Shown: in pieces, positions 17,659-27,761 of the stretch
Layout: each line of letters opens with the position of its first letter
Numbering within the stretch: the first letter of the stretch is position 1
DNA from: Mycobacterium bohemicum DSM 44277
GTDB taxonomy: Bacteria; Actinomycetota; Actinomycetes; Mycobacteriales; Mycobacteriaceae
Direction of reading: 5' to 3'
Assembly: GCF_001053185.1 (NCBI RefSeq)
Contig: NZ_CSTD01000001.1
Coordinates: 248,001-312,000, forward strand
DNA: 64,000 nt
The notes under the pieces: model-generated
Told to the model about the DNA's origin: nothing
Database searches by the model: none
The model's input: only the letters and a program-made list of their open reading frames with translations
Translations under genes and position numbers: made by a program

Positions 17659-18615
17659 TCAGCCGGGCGTCGGGTAGCTGACCCCGGTGAGCCGCTCGGA
17701 CAGCTCCCACAACCGCCGGCAGTCCCCCTCGTTGCGGGCGCGGGCCACCACGTGCGCCGGCTGCACACCGCCGCCGGCCGCCTCGTAGAAGCCGCGCGGA
17801 CCGTAGAACGCGCCGCCCTCGGCCTGCGGCGTCGCCGCGGCGTACAGCGCGGGAAGGATGCCCTCGTCGATCTCCTGCCAGAAGAACGGGGCCCAGCGCC
17901 ACGAGGTCGTGTACAGGCGCTGCATCAGTGAGGGCTTGTCGCGGCCGTGTGACGGCCCGCTGATCTGCAGGTTGGTCTTGGTCAGGCCCGGGTGCGCCGC
18001 GTTGGACATGATGCCCCAGCCCGCCGCGCGGCTGCGGCGGTCGAGTTCGAGGGCGAACATCAGCACCGCCAGCTTCGACTGGCCGTAGGCCGACATCGCC
18101 TGGTAGGACTTCTCGAACTGCGGGTCGTCGAAGTGGATCTTGGCGTTCATCCGCGCCGCCAGGCTGCTGAGCGAGACCACCCGCGCGCCGGTGGCGGCGC
18201 GCAGCAGGGGCAGCAGGTGGGCGGTGAGCGCGAAGTGACCCAGATGGTTGCTGCCGAACTGCAATTCGAACCCGTCGGCGGTGGTGTCGCGTTCCGGCGG
18301 CGTCATGACACCGGCGTTGTTGATCAGGATGTCGATCGGGCGGCCCTCGGCGTTGAGCTGTTCGCCCAGGGCGGCCACCGATGCCAGCGACGCCAGGTCC
18401 AGCGGCTTGATGCTCAGCTTGGCGTCGGGGACGCTGGCGCGGATTTCCTCGATCGCCGCCTCGCCCTTGGCGCGGTTGCGGATCGCCATGACGACGTCGG
18501 CGCCGGCGGCCGACAGGCGCCGGGCGAGCCCGAAGCCCAAACCGCTGTTGGCGCCGGTGATGACCACCAGTTTCCCGGACAGGTCGGGGACGGTCGCGAC
18601 AAGGTTGTGGGCCAT
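17659..18615 (-). CDS. SDR-family oxidoreductase (Rv2263-like)
   Basis: A 318-residue short-chain dehydrogenase. It has the [10 protein letters not shown] cofactor motif, the NNAGVM strand, a catalytic Ser in VVSLSSLAA and YGQSK as the YxxxK motif. It fits the retinol-dehydrogenase-like SDRs and matches Rv2263. It starts 33 nt after the metallo-beta-lactamase-fold gene on the same strand and is probably co-transcribed with it and mscR. Substrate unknown. Confidence 0.87.
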   Translation of the reverse strand: MAHNLVATVPDLSGKLVVITGANSGLGFGLARRLSAAGADVVMAIRNRAKGEAAIEEIRASVPDAKLSIKPLDLASLASVAALGEQLNAEGRPIDILINNAGVMTPPERDTTADGFELQFGSNHLGHFALTAHLLPLLRAATGARVVSLSSLAARMNAKIHFDDPQFEKSYQAMSAYGQSKLAVLMFALELDRRSRAAGWGIMSNAAHPGLTKTNLQISGPSHGRDKPSLMQRLYTTSWRWAPFFWQEIDEGILPALYAAATPQAEGGAFYGPRGFYEAAGGGVQPAHVVARARNEGDCRRLWELSERLTGVSYPTPG

Positions 18616-18647
18616 GCGGTCAGCGTAACGCCACGACGACGACCCGA

Positions 18648-19265
18648 TCAGTGGCCGCGCGCCACCCACTCCTCGTAGTGGACGATCTCGTCGCCGATGG
18701 TGGTGCTGTCGCCGTGGCCGGTGTGCACGACGGTGTCGCCGGGCAGCGTGCCGAGGCGCTCGGAGATCGACTGCAGGATGGTCGGGAAGTCGGAGTAGGA
18801 GCGCCCCGTCGCGCCCGGGCCGCCGGAGAACAGGGTGTCGCCGCTGAACACCACGTCCAGTTCGGGCGCGTACCAGCACACCGAGCCCGGCGAGTGGCCC
18901 GGGGTGTGCAGGGCCCGCAGCTCGGTGCCGGCGACGCGCAGCGTATCGCCGTCGGAGATCGCGCGGAAGTCCTTGTCCGGGTGGGTCATTCGCCACAGCA
19001 CCTCGTCGCCCGGGTGCAGCAGCACCGGCGCGTCGAGCGCGGCGCCCAGCTCGGGTGCGACGGTGACGTGGTCGTTGTGGCCGTGCGTGCACACCACCGC
19101 GACGACCTTGCGCCCGCCGACGGCCGCGAGAATCGGCTCGGCGGTGTGGGCGGCGTCGAAGACGACGACCTCCGAGCCGTCGCCGACGATCCAGATGTTG
19201 TTGTCGACTTCCCAACTGCCGCCGTCGAGTTCGAACGTCCCGTGGGTGACGACCTTGGCGATCAC
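18648..19265 (-). CDS. Metallo-beta-lactamase-fold hydrolase (Rv2260-like)
   Basis: A 205-residue MBL-fold protein with the metal motif HGHNDH (residues 61-66), His124 in TPGHSPGS and Asp143 in FSGDTLF, all as in the glyoxalase II-like subgroup. The GTG start (19265) overlaps the mscR stop in GTGA, so it is translationally coupled to that mycothiol enzyme. A role in hydrolysing a mycothiol thioester made by MscR is a reasonable inference. It resembles Rv2260. Confidence 0.88.
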   Translation of the reverse strand: MIAKVVTHGTFELDGGSWEVDNNIWIVGDGSEVVVFDAAHTAEPILAAVGGRKVVAVVCTHGHNDHVTVAPELGAALDAPVLLHPGDEVLWRMTHPDKDFRAISDGDTLRVAGTELRALHTPGHSPGSVCWYAPELDVVFSGDTLFSGGPGATGRSYSDFPTILQSISERLGTLPGDTVVHTGHGDSTTIGDEIVHYEEWVARGH

Positions 19266-20347
19266 AGCACCACCACCGAACGCAGCACCTGGCCGCCGTG
19301 TATCTTGTGGAAGGCCTCCTCGACGTCGTCGAGCCCGATGCGCTCGGTCACGAACTTCTCCAGGGGAAGGCGGCCCTGCAGGTACAGGTCGATCAGGGTG
19401 GGGAAGTCGCGCTCGGGCAGGCAGTCGCCGTACCACGACGACTTCAGCGACCCGCCGCGGGAGAAGAAGTCCACCAGCGGCATGTCCAGGCGCATGTCGG
19501 GGGTCGGAACGCCAACCAGCACAACGGTTCCGGCGAGGTCGCGGGCGTAGAAGGCCTGCTTCCAGGTCTGCGGCCGGCCCACGGCGTCGACGACGACGTC
19601 GACGCCGAATCCGCCGGTGAGGTCCTGGATCGCCTCGACGACGTCTGACTCGCGGGCGTTGACGGTATGGGTGGCGCCGAACGTGCGGGCCCACTCGAGC
19701 TTGGTGTCGTCGGTGTCGACGGCGATGATGCGCCTGGCCCCGACCAGCGCGGCGCCGGCGATCGCGGCGTCGCCGACGCCGCCGCAGCCGATCACCGCGA
19801 CCGTGTCGTCGCGGGTGACCCCTCCGGTGTTGATCGCTGCGCCCAGGCCCGCCATCACCCCGCATCCGAGCAGCCCGGCCACCGCGGGGTCGGCGTCGGG
19901 GTTGACCTTGGTGCACTGGCCGGCGTGCACCAGCGTCTTGTCGGCGAAGGCCCCGATGCCCAGCGCGGGTGTCAGCTCCGTGCCGTCGGTCAGCGTCATC
20001 CTCTGCGCGGCGTTGAAGGTGTCGAAGCAGTACTGCGGGCGGCCGCGTTTGCAGGCCCGGCACTGGCCGCAGACCGCGCGCCAGTTCAGGATCACGAAGT
20101 CACCCGGCTGCACCGCGGTCACGCCCGGGCCCACCGCCTCGACGGTCCCGGCCGCCTCGTGGCCGAGCAGAAACGGGTACTCGTCGTTGATGCCGCCCTC
20201 GCGGTAGGTCAGGTCGGTGTGGCAGACCCCGCAGGCGATGATGTCCACCAGCGCCTCGCCCGGACCCGGATCCGGGACGACAATGTCCACCAATTCGACG
20301 GGCTCGCCCTTCTTGCGTGAAATCACGCCGCGCACTGTCTGACTCAT
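19262..20347 (-). CDS. mscR: S-nitrosomycothiol reductase / mycothiol-dependent formaldehyde dehydrogenase
   Basis: A 361-residue class III-type zinc alcohol dehydrogenase, matching Rv2259 (MscR/AdhE2), which oxidises the formaldehyde-mycothiol adduct and reduces S-nitrosomycothiol. Catalytic zinc ligands are Cys42 (GVCHTDL), His63 (LGHEAAG) and Cys162 (LGCGVM); structural zinc is held by Cys93, 96, 99 and 107. The NAD motif is [11 protein letters not shown] (about 187-197). First gene of an apparent operon with the MBL hydrolase and the SDR; divergent from the methyltransferase gene on the other strand. Confidence 0.93.
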   Translation of the reverse strand: MSQTVRGVISRKKGEPVELVDIVVPDPGPGEALVDIIACGVCHTDLTYREGGINDEYPFLLGHEAAGTVEAVGPGVTAVQPGDFVILNWRAVCGQCRACKRGRPQYCFDTFNAAQRMTLTDGTELTPALGIGAFADKTLVHAGQCTKVNPDADPAVAGLLGCGVMAGLGAAINTGGVTRDDTVAVIGCGGVGDAAIAGAALVGARRIIAVDTDDTKLEWARTFGATHTVNARESDVVEAIQDLTGGFGVDVVVDAVGRPQTWKQAFYARDLAGTVVLVGVPTPDMRLDMPLVDFFSRGGSLKSSWYGDCLPERDFPTLIDLYLQGRLPLEKFVTERIGLDDVEEAFHKIHGGQVLRSVVVL

Positions 20348-20501
20348 GCGCCCAACCTACTGTCGGGCGCATCGCACGGCGCACTGGGCCGCCGAGCCTG
20401 CGCCGGCGGCGTCGACCCTGCGCTGTGGGCGCCTCTGGCCGCCGCCCGCCCGCCCAGTACGCAGGCTCGGCGCGAAGGAGCCCGGTGTAGCGTCGCTGAG
20501 C

Positions 20502-21578
20502 GTGACCGAGACCGTCCCCGAGACCGCCCCCGAGACCGCCGAAGAGTTCACCGGGCGAATCGTCGCGGCCCTCGACGGCGCCAGCCTGGCCCTGCTGCTG
20601 AGCATCGGGCACCAGACCGGACTGCTCGACACCATGGCCGGGCTGCCGCCCGCGACCAGCGCGCAGATCGCCGAGGCCGCCGGCCTCAACGAGCGCTACG
20701 TGCGGGAGTGGCTGGCCGGCATGACGACCGGGCGCGTCGTCGAATACGACGCCGGCACCGGGACTTACGCGCTGCCGTCGCACCGCGCCGCCGTGCTGAC
20801 CCGCGCCGCCGGGCCGGACAACCTCGCCCTGGTGGCGCTGTTCATCCCGCTGCTCGCCGAGGTCGAACAGAAGATCATCGGCTGCTTCCGCGACGGCGGC
20901 GGCCTGCACTACAGCGAGTTCCCGCGCTTCCACACGCTGATGGCCGAGCAGAGCGCGGTCGTGTACGACAAGGCGCTCGTCGACGTGGTGCTGCCGTTGG
21001 TCGACGGGCTCGTCGAGCGGTTGCGGGCGGGCGCCGACGTGGCCGATTTCGGGTGTGGCAGCGGGCACGCGATAAACGTGATGGCGCAGGCGTTTCCGGC
21101 CAGCCGGTTCACCGGCATCGACTTCTCCGCCGAGGCGCTTGCGGCCGGTGCGCGTGAGGCGGCCGAGCTCGGCCTGGCGAACGCGGCGTTCGAAAGCCAC
21201 AACCTGCCGGACATGGACAAGGAAGCCGCCTACGACGTCATCACCGTGTTCGACGCCATTCACGATCAGGCCCGCCCGGAGCGGGTGCTGGCCAACATCC
21301 ATCGCGCGCTGCGACCCGGCGGGGTCCTGCTGATGGCCGACATCAGGGCCTCCAGCCGGCTCGAGGAGAACGTCGGCGTGCCGATGAGCACCTACCTGTA
21401 CACCACCTCGCTGATGCACTGCATGACGGTGTCGCTGGCCGGCGACGGCGCGGGCCTGGGCGCCGCCTGGGGGACGCAGCTCGCGGTGTCGATGCTCGCC
21501 GACGCGGGATTCGGCGACGTGCGGGTGGCCGAGATCGAGTCCGACCCGCTCAACAACTACTACATCGCCCGGAAGTGA
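20502..21578 (+). CDS. Class I SAM methyltransferase with winged-helix N-domain (Rv2258c-like)
   Basis: A 358-residue methyltransferase, similar to Rv2258c. The N-terminal third has a winged-helix dimerisation region ([20 protein letters not shown]), and the C-terminal part a SAM-binding domain with [16 protein letters not shown] and [18 protein letters not shown]. The architecture resembles small-molecule methyltransferases; the substrate is unknown. GTG 20502 begins the homologous region; in-frame sequence back to 20346 antisenses the mscR promoter region. The stop overlaps the start of the next gene (GTGA). Confidence 0.85.
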   Translation: MTETVPETAPETAEEFTGRIVAALDGASLALLLSIGHQTGLLDTMAGLPPATSAQIAEAAGLNERYVREWLAGMTTGRVVEYDAGTGTYALPSHRAAVLTRAAGPDNLALVALFIPLLAEVEQKIIGCFRDGGGLHYSEFPRFHTLMAEQSAVVYDKALVDVVLPLVDGLVERLRAGADVADFGCGSGHAINVMAQAFPASRFTGIDFSAEALAAGAREAAELGLANAAFESHNLPDMDKEAAYDVITVFDAIHDQARPERVLANIHRALRPGGVLLMADIRASSRLEENVGVPMSTYLYTTSLMHCMTVSLAGDGAGLGAAWGTQLAVSMLADAGFGDVRVAEIESDPLNNYYIARK

Positions 21579-22399
21579 TGGCGGCTCTCGACGCTATCCA
21601 CGACTGGCCCGTCGAGGCCGCGGCCGCGGCCGTGATCGGGCCCGACGGGGTGCTGGCCAGCTGCGGTGACACCGAGCGGGTGTTCGAGCTCGCGTCGGTC
21701 ACCAAGCCGTTGGTGGCCCGCGCCGCACAGGTCGCCGTCGAGGAGGGCGTCGTCGACCTCGACACCGAGGCCGGCCCGCCCGGCGCCACGATCCGGCACC
21801 TGCTGGCGCACGCGTCGGGCCTGGCGATGCACTCCGACCAGGTGCTGGCCAAGCCCGGCACCCGGCGCATGTACTCCAACTACGGCTTCGCGGTGCTCGC
21901 CGAGACCGTGCAAAGCGAGTCGGGGATCGAGTTCGGCCGGTACCTGCGCGAGGCGGTCTGCGAGCCCCTGGGCATGGCGGCCACCAGGCTGGACGGCGGC
22001 GCCGAGGCTGCGGGCTACGGGGCGACGTCGACGGTGGCCGACCTGGTCGCGTTCGCCGGGGACCTGCTGCGACCGGTCACGGTGTCGGCGCAGTTGCACG
22101 CCGAGGCCACGACGGTGCAGTTTCCCGGGCTGGACGGCGTGCTGCCCGGATATGGCGTGCAGCGGCCCAACGACTGGGGGCTGGGTTTCGAGATCCGGGA
22201 CGCCAAGTCGCCGCACTGGACGGGCGCACGCAACTCCGCGCGGACCTACGGCCATTTCGGCCAGGCGGGCGGCTTCATCTGGGCCGATCCCGCGGCCAAC
22301 CTGGCGCTCGTGGTGCTGACCAACCGCGATTTCGGCGCGTGGGCGCACGGGCCGTGGCCAGCCCTGTCGGACGCGGTGATCGCCGAATTTCGACAGTGA
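21575..22399 (+). CDS. Serine beta-lactamase-like hydrolase (Rv2257c-like)
   Basis: A 274-residue class C beta-lactamase/esterase-fold protein, like Rv2257c. It has the SxxK motif in ASVTKPL and the Tyr-x-Asn motif in YSNYGF. No signal peptide is seen, so it may be a cytosolic esterase or DD-peptidase-like enzyme, not a true beta-lactamase. Start GTG 21575 or the next codon ATG 21578 overlaps the methyltransferase stop, so the pair is coupled. Confidence 0.83.
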   Translation: MMAALDAIHDWPVEAAAAAVIGPDGVLASCGDTERVFELASVTKPLVARAAQVAVEEGVVDLDTEAGPPGATIRHLLAHASGLAMHSDQVLAKPGTRRMYSNYGFAVLAETVQSESGIEFGRYLREAVCEPLGMAATRLDGGAEAAGYGATSTVADLVAFAGDLLRPVTVSAQLHAEATTVQFPGLDGVLPGYGVQRPNDWGLGFEIRDAKSPHWTGARNSARTYGHFGQAGGFIWADPAANLALVVLTNRDFGAWAHGPWPALSDAVIAEFRQ

Positions 22400-22534
22400 A
22401 AAATGCACACTAGCGCAACATGGGTATCACGAGGCACAATAGACACGCACGACACACAAATTTAGATGCATCTGCTCACTGGGTCCGCCAGGTCGTTGGG
22501 GAAGACGTCCCTCGTGGAACCAAAGGAGCAGGAG

Positions 22535-23047
22535 ATGCGTTCGTCGAATCAATTCGCCGACGTGACGAGCGGCGTGGTGTATGTCCACGCCTCGCCCGCG
22601 GCGGTATGCCCACATGTCGAGTGGGCGCTGTCGTCGACCCTGCAGTCCAAGGCGAACCTGGTCTGGACGCCGCAGCCGGCGATGCCCGGGCAGCTGCGCG
22701 CCGTCACCAATTGGGTGGGACCGGTGGGCACGGGGGCCCGGCTGGCCAACGCGCTGCGCTCCTGGTCGGTGCTGCGGTTCGAGGTGACCGAGGACCCCAG
22801 CCCGGGAGTCGACGGCCAGCGCTTCAGCCACACCCCGCAGCTGGGGCTGTGGAGCGGGACGATGAGCGCCAACGGCGACGTGATGGTCGGCGAGATGCGG
22901 CTGCGGTCGATGATGGCGCAGGGCGCCGACATGCTGGCGGCGGAGTTGGACTCGGTGCTGGGCACGGCGTGGGACGAGGCGCTCGAGGTGTACCGCGAAG
23001 GCGGTGACGCCGGCGAGGTGGCGTGGCTGAGTAGGGGCGTGGGCTAG
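22535..23047 (+). CDS. DUF3145 protein (Rv2256c-like)
   Basis: A 170-residue actinobacterial protein of the DUF3145 family, similar to Rv2256c. It has the opening TSGVVYVHASPAAVCPHVEW and a middle LRFEVTEDPSPGVDGQRFS. Function unknown; the family is confined to actinobacteria and well conserved. ATG 22535 follows AGGAGCAGGAG closely, which decides this start over the longer frame at 22466. The 135 bp before it are A/T-richer than average and probably hold the promoter. Confidence 0.82.
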   Translation: MRSSNQFADVTSGVVYVHASPAAVCPHVEWALSSTLQSKANLVWTPQPAMPGQLRAVTNWVGPVGTGARLANALRSWSVLRFEVTEDPSPGVDGQRFSHTPQLGLWSGTMSANGDVMVGEMRLRSMMAQGADMLAAELDSVLGTAWDEALEVYREGGDAGEVAWLSRGVG

Positions 23048-23055
23048 GCCGTCGC

Positions 23056-23973
23056 TCAGCGCGCCTCGGCGGGCCGCAGCACGTTCAGCGCGCCCGGGAC
23101 CGCGGTGATCTCCGCGGGCAGCGGGCAGGCGTAGTCGCCGTCGGCGTAGACGTTGATCCCCGGGCACTCGACGCGTATCGAGGCCGCGCGCGCGGTGCTG
23201 ACCTCGTCGAGGTTGACGTGGGTGCCCTTGATGACGGTGGGGAACAGCCGGACCAGCTTGGTCCGGGACGCCTCGTGCACCATGGTCAGGTCCAGCAGCC
23301 CGTCGGTGCGGTCGGCGTCGGGGCAGACGAGCATCCCGCCGCCGTAGCTGCGCGTGTTGCCGAACGCCACCAGCGTCAGCTCGGCGTCGATCTCCCGGGT
23401 CCCGTCGAGCACCATCCGGAACGGCAAGAGCCGCAACTGCGACAGCTCGGCGAGCATCGCCAGGTAGTAGCGCAACCGCCCGTGCGGCCAACGCATCCGG
23501 TTGGCCCGGTCGGTCACCAGGGAATCGAAACCCGTGGCCGCCACGGTGCCGAACCACTTGTCGCCCCCGGACCACTGAATCCGGCCCAGGTCAACGGTTT
23601 CGGTCCAGCCGTCGACGACGATGTCCGCGGCCGCCTCGGGATCGCTGGTGGGGATGCCGAATTCGCGGGCGTGGTCGTTGCCGGTGCCCGCCGGGATGAT
23701 GCCCAGCGGGACGCCGGTGCCCGCGAGCACCTGCAGCGCGTTGGAGATGACGCCGTCGCCCCCGGTGGTCATCACCGCGTCCGCGCCCTTCTCGAGTGCC
23801 GCCCCGACCAGGTAGCGAGCGTCCTGCGCGTCGTCGCCGATGATCTCGACGACCTCGACGCCGCGGTGGTGCAGCCGGGCGATGGCGAGCTGTGCGGCGC
23901 GGATCGCGGCACCGTGGCCCGAGGCGGGGTTGGTGAGTGCGATCACCTTCCCGATGTCGCGCCGGCCGATCAC
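23056..23973 (-). CDS. Diacylglycerol/lipid kinase (Rv2252-like)
   Basis: A 305-residue DAGK-catalytic-family kinase. Nucleotide-binding motifs are LTNPASGHG near the start, MTTGGDGVISNAL and LGIIPAGTGNDHARE. Rv2252 phosphorylates diacylglycerol and feeds phosphatidylinositol mannoside precursors. The GTG start at 23973 overlaps the TGA of the flavoprotein gene (GTGA), so the two are coupled. Cytosolic or membrane-peripheral; no membrane helix seen. Confidence 0.88.
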   Translation of the reverse strand: MIGRRDIGKVIALTNPASGHGAAIRAAQLAIARLHHRGVEVVEIIGDDAQDARYLVGAALEKGADAVMTTGGDGVISNALQVLAGTGVPLGIIPAGTGNDHAREFGIPTSDPEAAADIVVDGWTETVDLGRIQWSGGDKWFGTVAATGFDSLVTDRANRMRWPHGRLRYYLAMLAELSQLRLLPFRMVLDGTREIDAELTLVAFGNTRSYGGGMLVCPDADRTDGLLDLTMVHEASRTKLVRLFPTVIKGTHVNLDEVSTARAASIRVECPGINVYADGDYACPLPAEITAVPGALNVLRPAEAR

Positions 23974-25580
23974 GGAATCAGCTTGCCCGGGTTGAGGATT
24001 CCGGCGGGATCCAGCGTCGCCTTGACCGCTTTGAGCACCTGGACACCCAGGTCTCCCACTTCGTCGCGCATCCATGGGCGATGGTCGGCGCCGACGGCGT
24101 GGTGGTGGGTGATGGTTCCGCCGGCGGCGACGATCGCGTCGCAGGCGGCCTTCTTGGCGGAGCGCCACTGCTCGATCGGGTTTCCCCGCTGCCCGGCGAC
24201 GACGGTGAAGTACAGCGACGCGCCGCCCGCGTAGACGTGCGAGATGTGGCACATCACCAGCGCCGGGGTGCCGCTCTTGCCCAGCGCCTCGGTAAGCGCT
24301 TGCGTCACAGCGGCTTTCAGAGTCGGGATGTTGGACCAGTCGGTGGCGGTCTCGAGCGTTTCGCACAGCGCCCCGGCCGCCAGCAGCGAGTCGCGCAAAT
24401 AGGGCGCCCCGAAACGGCCCCGCTCCCAGGCCCTCGCCGGGTCTTCGCCCAGCGACGTGCCGCCGCGGGCCGCGAGCAGCGCGCTGGTCTCGGCGTGCCG
24501 GCTCTCGACGTGCTCCGCGGTGCCCTCGAAGACGGTGATTCCCAGGCAGCCGCCGGTGATCTGGCTCTCGCCGATCGACTCGGTGGTGGCCAGGTTTACG
24601 CCCGTCTCCACCTCGTCGGAGAGCCGAATGACCGTGGGGCCGGTTCCGACTTGCGTGACGGCGCGCAGCGCCGCGGCCCCGGTGTCGAAATCGGGGAACG
24701 ACCACGCCTCGTAGCGGACGGCTTCGGGAATCCGGTGCACGCGCAGGCGCACCCGGGTGATCACGCCGAACGTGCCCTCGGAGCCGATGAGCAGCTGGCG
24801 CAGGTCCGGCCCCGCGGCCGATTCCGGTGCGCGGCCCAGGTCGAGGGTGCCGGCCGGGCTGACCATCCGCAGCCCGCGGACCATGTCGTTGAACCGGCCG
24901 TAGCCCGCCGAGCCCTGCCCGGAGGACCGGGTCGCCGCGTACCCGCCGATGGTGGCGTATTCGAAGCTCTGCGGGAAATGCCCGAGCGAGAAGCCGCGTT
25001 CGCCGAGCAGTCGTTCGGCGTCGGGCCCGGTCACGCCGGCCTCGAGGACTGCCTCCCCAGAGATCTCGTCAAGCTCGACGAGTCGGTCGAAGCGACGCAG
25101 GTCGAGCGACACCACGGCGGGGAACTCGCCGCGGATGGGATCCAGGCCGCCGACCACGCTGGTGCCGCCGCCGAAGGGGACCACGGCGATGCGACGTTGG
25201 GAGCAGTGGCGCAGGATGGCCGCGACGGCCTCCTCGTCACCCGGCAGCAGAACGGCGTCGGGCGCGTCCTGGGTCCCGGTGTCCTTGCGTCGCAGCAGGT
25301 CGAGGGTGGACTTGCCGCCGGCGTGCAGCAGCCGGTCCAAGTCGCCGGTGCGGCAGTACTCGGCCCCGACGATTGCGGCCAGCGCGGAGCGGTCGCCGTC
25401 GGACAGCGCCGACGGCCGCAGCCGCACCTGCTCGAGCTGCAGTTCCGGCGCGCTGGACTCCTCCACACCCACGGCCTGCTTGAGCAGCGACCGGATCCCG
25501 TCGGACAGCGGCTTGGCGGCGGAGGGATCCCCCCAGGCGTTCCATTTCATCGGGGGGAGGAGTGCCGCGCGGTTCGTCAT
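23970..25580 (-). CDS. FAD-linked oxidase (Rv2251-like)
   Basis: A 536-residue FAD-binding type 4 (PCMH/VAO) oxidase, similar to Rv2251 and to alkyl-DHAP synthase. The FAD region is VVPFGGGTSVVGGLDP, followed by ATIGGYAATRSSGQGSAGYG, and the C-terminal VLKAVKATLDPAGILNPGKL is characteristic. It may make ether lipids or oxidise a hydroxy acid. It is coupled to the lipid kinase gene, which supports a lipid role. It is divergent from the TetR gene, with only 17 bp between the start codons. Confidence 0.85.
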   Translation of the reverse strand: MTNRAALLPPMKWNAWGDPSAAKPLSDGIRSLLKQAVGVEESSAPELQLEQVRLRPSALSDGDRSALAAIVGAEYCRTGDLDRLLHAGGKSTLDLLRRKDTGTQDAPDAVLLPGDEEAVAAILRHCSQRRIAVVPFGGGTSVVGGLDPIRGEFPAVVSLDLRRFDRLVELDEISGEAVLEAGVTGPDAERLLGERGFSLGHFPQSFEYATIGGYAATRSSGQGSAGYGRFNDMVRGLRMVSPAGTLDLGRAPESAAGPDLRQLLIGSEGTFGVITRVRLRVHRIPEAVRYEAWSFPDFDTGAAALRAVTQVGTGPTVIRLSDEVETGVNLATTESIGESQITGGCLGITVFEGTAEHVESRHAETSALLAARGGTSLGEDPARAWERGRFGAPYLRDSLLAAGALCETLETATDWSNIPTLKAAVTQALTEALGKSGTPALVMCHISHVYAGGASLYFTVVAGQRGNPIEQWRSAKKAACDAIVAAGGTITHHHAVGADHRPWMRDEVGDLGVQVLKAVKATLDPAGILNPGKLIP

Positions 25581-25617
25581 GCGTTACAGTATTACATATG
25601 CTGTCAATCAGTAACGC
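25581..25617. promoter_or_regulatory. Operator candidate between Rv2251-like and TetR genes
   Basis: GCGTTAC (25581-25587) and GTAACGC (25611-25617) form a perfect 7-bp inverted repeat spanning the 17-bp gap between the two divergent start codons and including the TetR ATG (25598). A regulator bound here could block both genes. Inferred from position. Confidence 0.5.
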
Positions 25618-26167
25618 AGACACGGACACCGCGGACCGCATCCTCGCGGCGGCGGCGAGCTGCGTCATCGACTTCGGCGTCAACCGGGTCACCCTCGCGG
25701 AAATCGCCCGGCGGGCCGGTGTCAGCCGGCCGACCGTCTACCGGCGCTGGCCGGACACGCGGTCGATCGTGGCGACGCTGCTGACCCGGCGCATCACCGA
25801 CGTCATGCGTGACGCGCCGCTTCTCGGTGATGATCGGGAATCGCTTGTGCGACAGATTATTACGGTGGCCGATCTGTTGCGCCGCGATCACCTGGTGATG
25901 TCGGTGATGCACTCGGAACTCGCGCCGATCTACATCACCGAGCGCCTGGGGGCCAGCCAGCAGATGCTGATCGACGCGCTCGCCGACCGGCTGCGCGCGG
26001 CCCAGCGCCACGGCAGCGTCCGCCCCGGCGACCCGCTTGGGATGGCCACCATGGTCCTGCTGATCACGCAGTCGACCATCCAATCCGAGCGGATCGTGCG
26101 CCCGGTCCTGCACGGCGACGCGCTGGACGCCGAGCTCGCCCACGCGCTGAACGGATACCTGTCATGA
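25598..26167 (+). CDS. TetR-family regulator (Rv2250c-like)
   Basis: A 189-residue TetR regulator with an N-terminal helix-turn-helix (VTLAEIARRAGVSRPTVYRR). The C-terminal ligand domain is not informative. ATG 25598 lies inside a palindrome that likely serves as its own operator. The stop overlaps the glpD1 ATG (ATGA), so it is co-transcribed with glpD1, and it is divergent from the flavoprotein gene. It probably controls glycerol or lipid metabolism genes on both sides. Confidence 0.88.
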   Translation: MLSISNADTDTADRILAAAASCVIDFGVNRVTLAEIARRAGVSRPTVYRRWPDTRSIVATLLTRRITDVMRDAPLLGDDRESLVRQIITVADLLRRDHLVMSVMHSELAPIYITERLGASQQMLIDALADRLRAAQRHGSVRPGDPLGMATMVLLITQSTIQSERIVRPVLHGDALDAELAHALNGYLS

Positions 26168-27681
26168 GCGGGGCGCTCAACGCCGCCAGGCGCACCGCCG
26201 AGCTGACCGCCCTCGCCGAGGGCGACCCCATCGATGTCGTGGTGATCGGCGGCGGCATCACCGGCGCGGGCATCGCGCTCGACGCCGCGTCGCGGGGACT
26301 GCGAGTCGCGCTGGTCGAGAAGCACGACCTCGCGTTCGGCACCAGCCGCTGGAGTTCCAAACTCGTCCACGGCGGGCTGCGCTACCTGGCGACCGGCAAC
26401 GTGGGCATCGCCCGCCGCAGTGCCGTCGAGCGCGGAATCCTGATGACCCGCAACGCCCCTCACCTTGTTCACGCGATGCCGCAGCTCGTGCCGCTGCTGC
26501 CGTCGATGGGGCGCGCCCAGCGGGCGCTGATCCGCGCCGGCTTCCTGGCCGGCGACGGGCTGCGGGCGCTGGCGGGCACGCCGTCGTCGACCCTGCCGCG
26601 GTCGCGCCGGGTTTCGGCGCAGCGCGTCATGCAGATGGCGCCCACGGTTCGCCGCGACCGCCTCGACGGCGGCCTGCTGGCCTACGACGGGCAACTGATC
26701 GACGACGCCCGGCTGGTCACCGCGGTCGCCCGCACCGCCGCGCACTACGGAGCCCGGATCCTCACCTACGTGGCGGCGTCGCAGGCCTCCGGGACGTCGG
26801 TGCGCCTGACGGATCGACGCACGGGCGAATCGTTCGACGTGTCCGCCGGCGCGGTCGTCAACGCGACGGGGGTGTGGGCGGGGGAGATCGACGGATCGCT
26901 GCGGTTGCGGCCCAGCCGCGGCACCCACCTCGTGTTCGACGCCGCCACCTTCGGCAATCCGATTGCGGCGCTGACGATTCCGATCCCCGGCGAGCTCAAC
27001 CGGTTCGTGTTCGCCATGCCCGAGCAACTGGGCCGCGTCTATCTGGGCCTGACCGACGAGGACGCTCCCGGCCCGGTGCCCGACGAGCCGGAGCCGTCCG
27101 CCGCCGAGGTGTCGTTTCTCCTGGACACCGTGAACACCGCGCTGGGCACCGCGCTGGGCTCGCAGGACGTCATCGGCGCGTACGCCGGGCTGCGGCCACT
27201 GATCGACACCGGCGTCGAGGGCCGCACCGCCGACCTGTCGCGCGATCACGCCGTCATCGAAGCCGAATCCGGCATCATCAGCGTGGTCGGGGGCAAGCTG
27301 ACCGAATACCGGTACATGGCAGAGGATGTCGTCGATCGCGCCGTTGCCCTGCGGCGGCTGCACGCCGGACCGTGCCGGACCCGCAATCTGCCCCTTCTCG
27401 GGGGGCGCACGGGGCCGCCGTCGGGGTTGCCCGCGTCGTTGGTGGCCCGTTTCGGCGCCGAGGCTCCCCACGTCGTCTCCGCCGCCGCGTGCGAACGACC
27501 CCTGGAGCCGGTCGCCGAGGGCATCGACGTGACGCGCGCCGAATTCGAATACGCGGTCACGCACGAGGGCGCGCTGGAGGTCGGCGACATCGTGGACCGG
27601 CGGACTCGGATCGGGTTGGTGCCGCGCGATCGCGAGCGCGTCGTCGCCGTGGCCGAGGAATTCCTGGCGCTGCGGCGCTGA
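26164..27681 (+). CDS. glpD1: Glycerol-3-phosphate dehydrogenase GlpD1
   Basis: A 505-residue FAD-dependent glycerol-3-phosphate dehydrogenase, oxidising glycerol-3-phosphate to dihydroxyacetone phosphate and passing electrons to quinone at the membrane face. The FAD motif is VVVIGGGITGAGIALDAASR. Later motifs are TSRWSSKLVHGGLRYL, AVVNATGVWAG and IGAYAGLRPLI. It overlaps the TetR stop by ATGA. It matches Rv2249c in order and length. Confidence 0.92.
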   Translation: MSGALNAARRTAELTALAEGDPIDVVVIGGGITGAGIALDAASRGLRVALVEKHDLAFGTSRWSSKLVHGGLRYLATGNVGIARRSAVERGILMTRNAPHLVHAMPQLVPLLPSMGRAQRALIRAGFLAGDGLRALAGTPSSTLPRSRRVSAQRVMQMAPTVRRDRLDGGLLAYDGQLIDDARLVTAVARTAAHYGARILTYVAASQASGTSVRLTDRRTGESFDVSAGAVVNATGVWAGEIDGSLRLRPSRGTHLVFDAATFGNPIAALTIPIPGELNRFVFAMPEQLGRVYLGLTDEDAPGPVPDEPEPSAAEVSFLLDTVNTALGTALGSQDVIGAYAGLRPLIDTGVEGRTADLSRDHAVIEAESGIISVVGGKLTEYRYMAEDVVDRAVALRRLHAGPCRTRNLPLLGGRTGPPSGLPASLVARFGAEAPHVVSAAACERPLEPVAEGIDVTRAEFEYAVTHEGALEVGDIVDRRTRIGLVPRDRERVVAVAEEFLALRR

Positions 27682-27761
27682 CCGCTTGCTCGGGCCCCGC
27701 CGCGCCGGTAAATTCGGGCGGAACCGCTTCGTATCGCCTAACAGATCGAGGATCCGCCGCC

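Noticed and set aside
18616..19215. Extension of the SDR frame at 17659 over the MBL gene
   Set aside because: The added residues are an out-of-frame reading of the metallo-beta-lactamase-fold gene. The SDR starts at ATG 18615.
23937..25784. A 615-codon plus-strand frame opposite the FAD oxidase
   Set aside because: Antisense shadow; Arg/Gly/Ala-rich without recognisable motifs.
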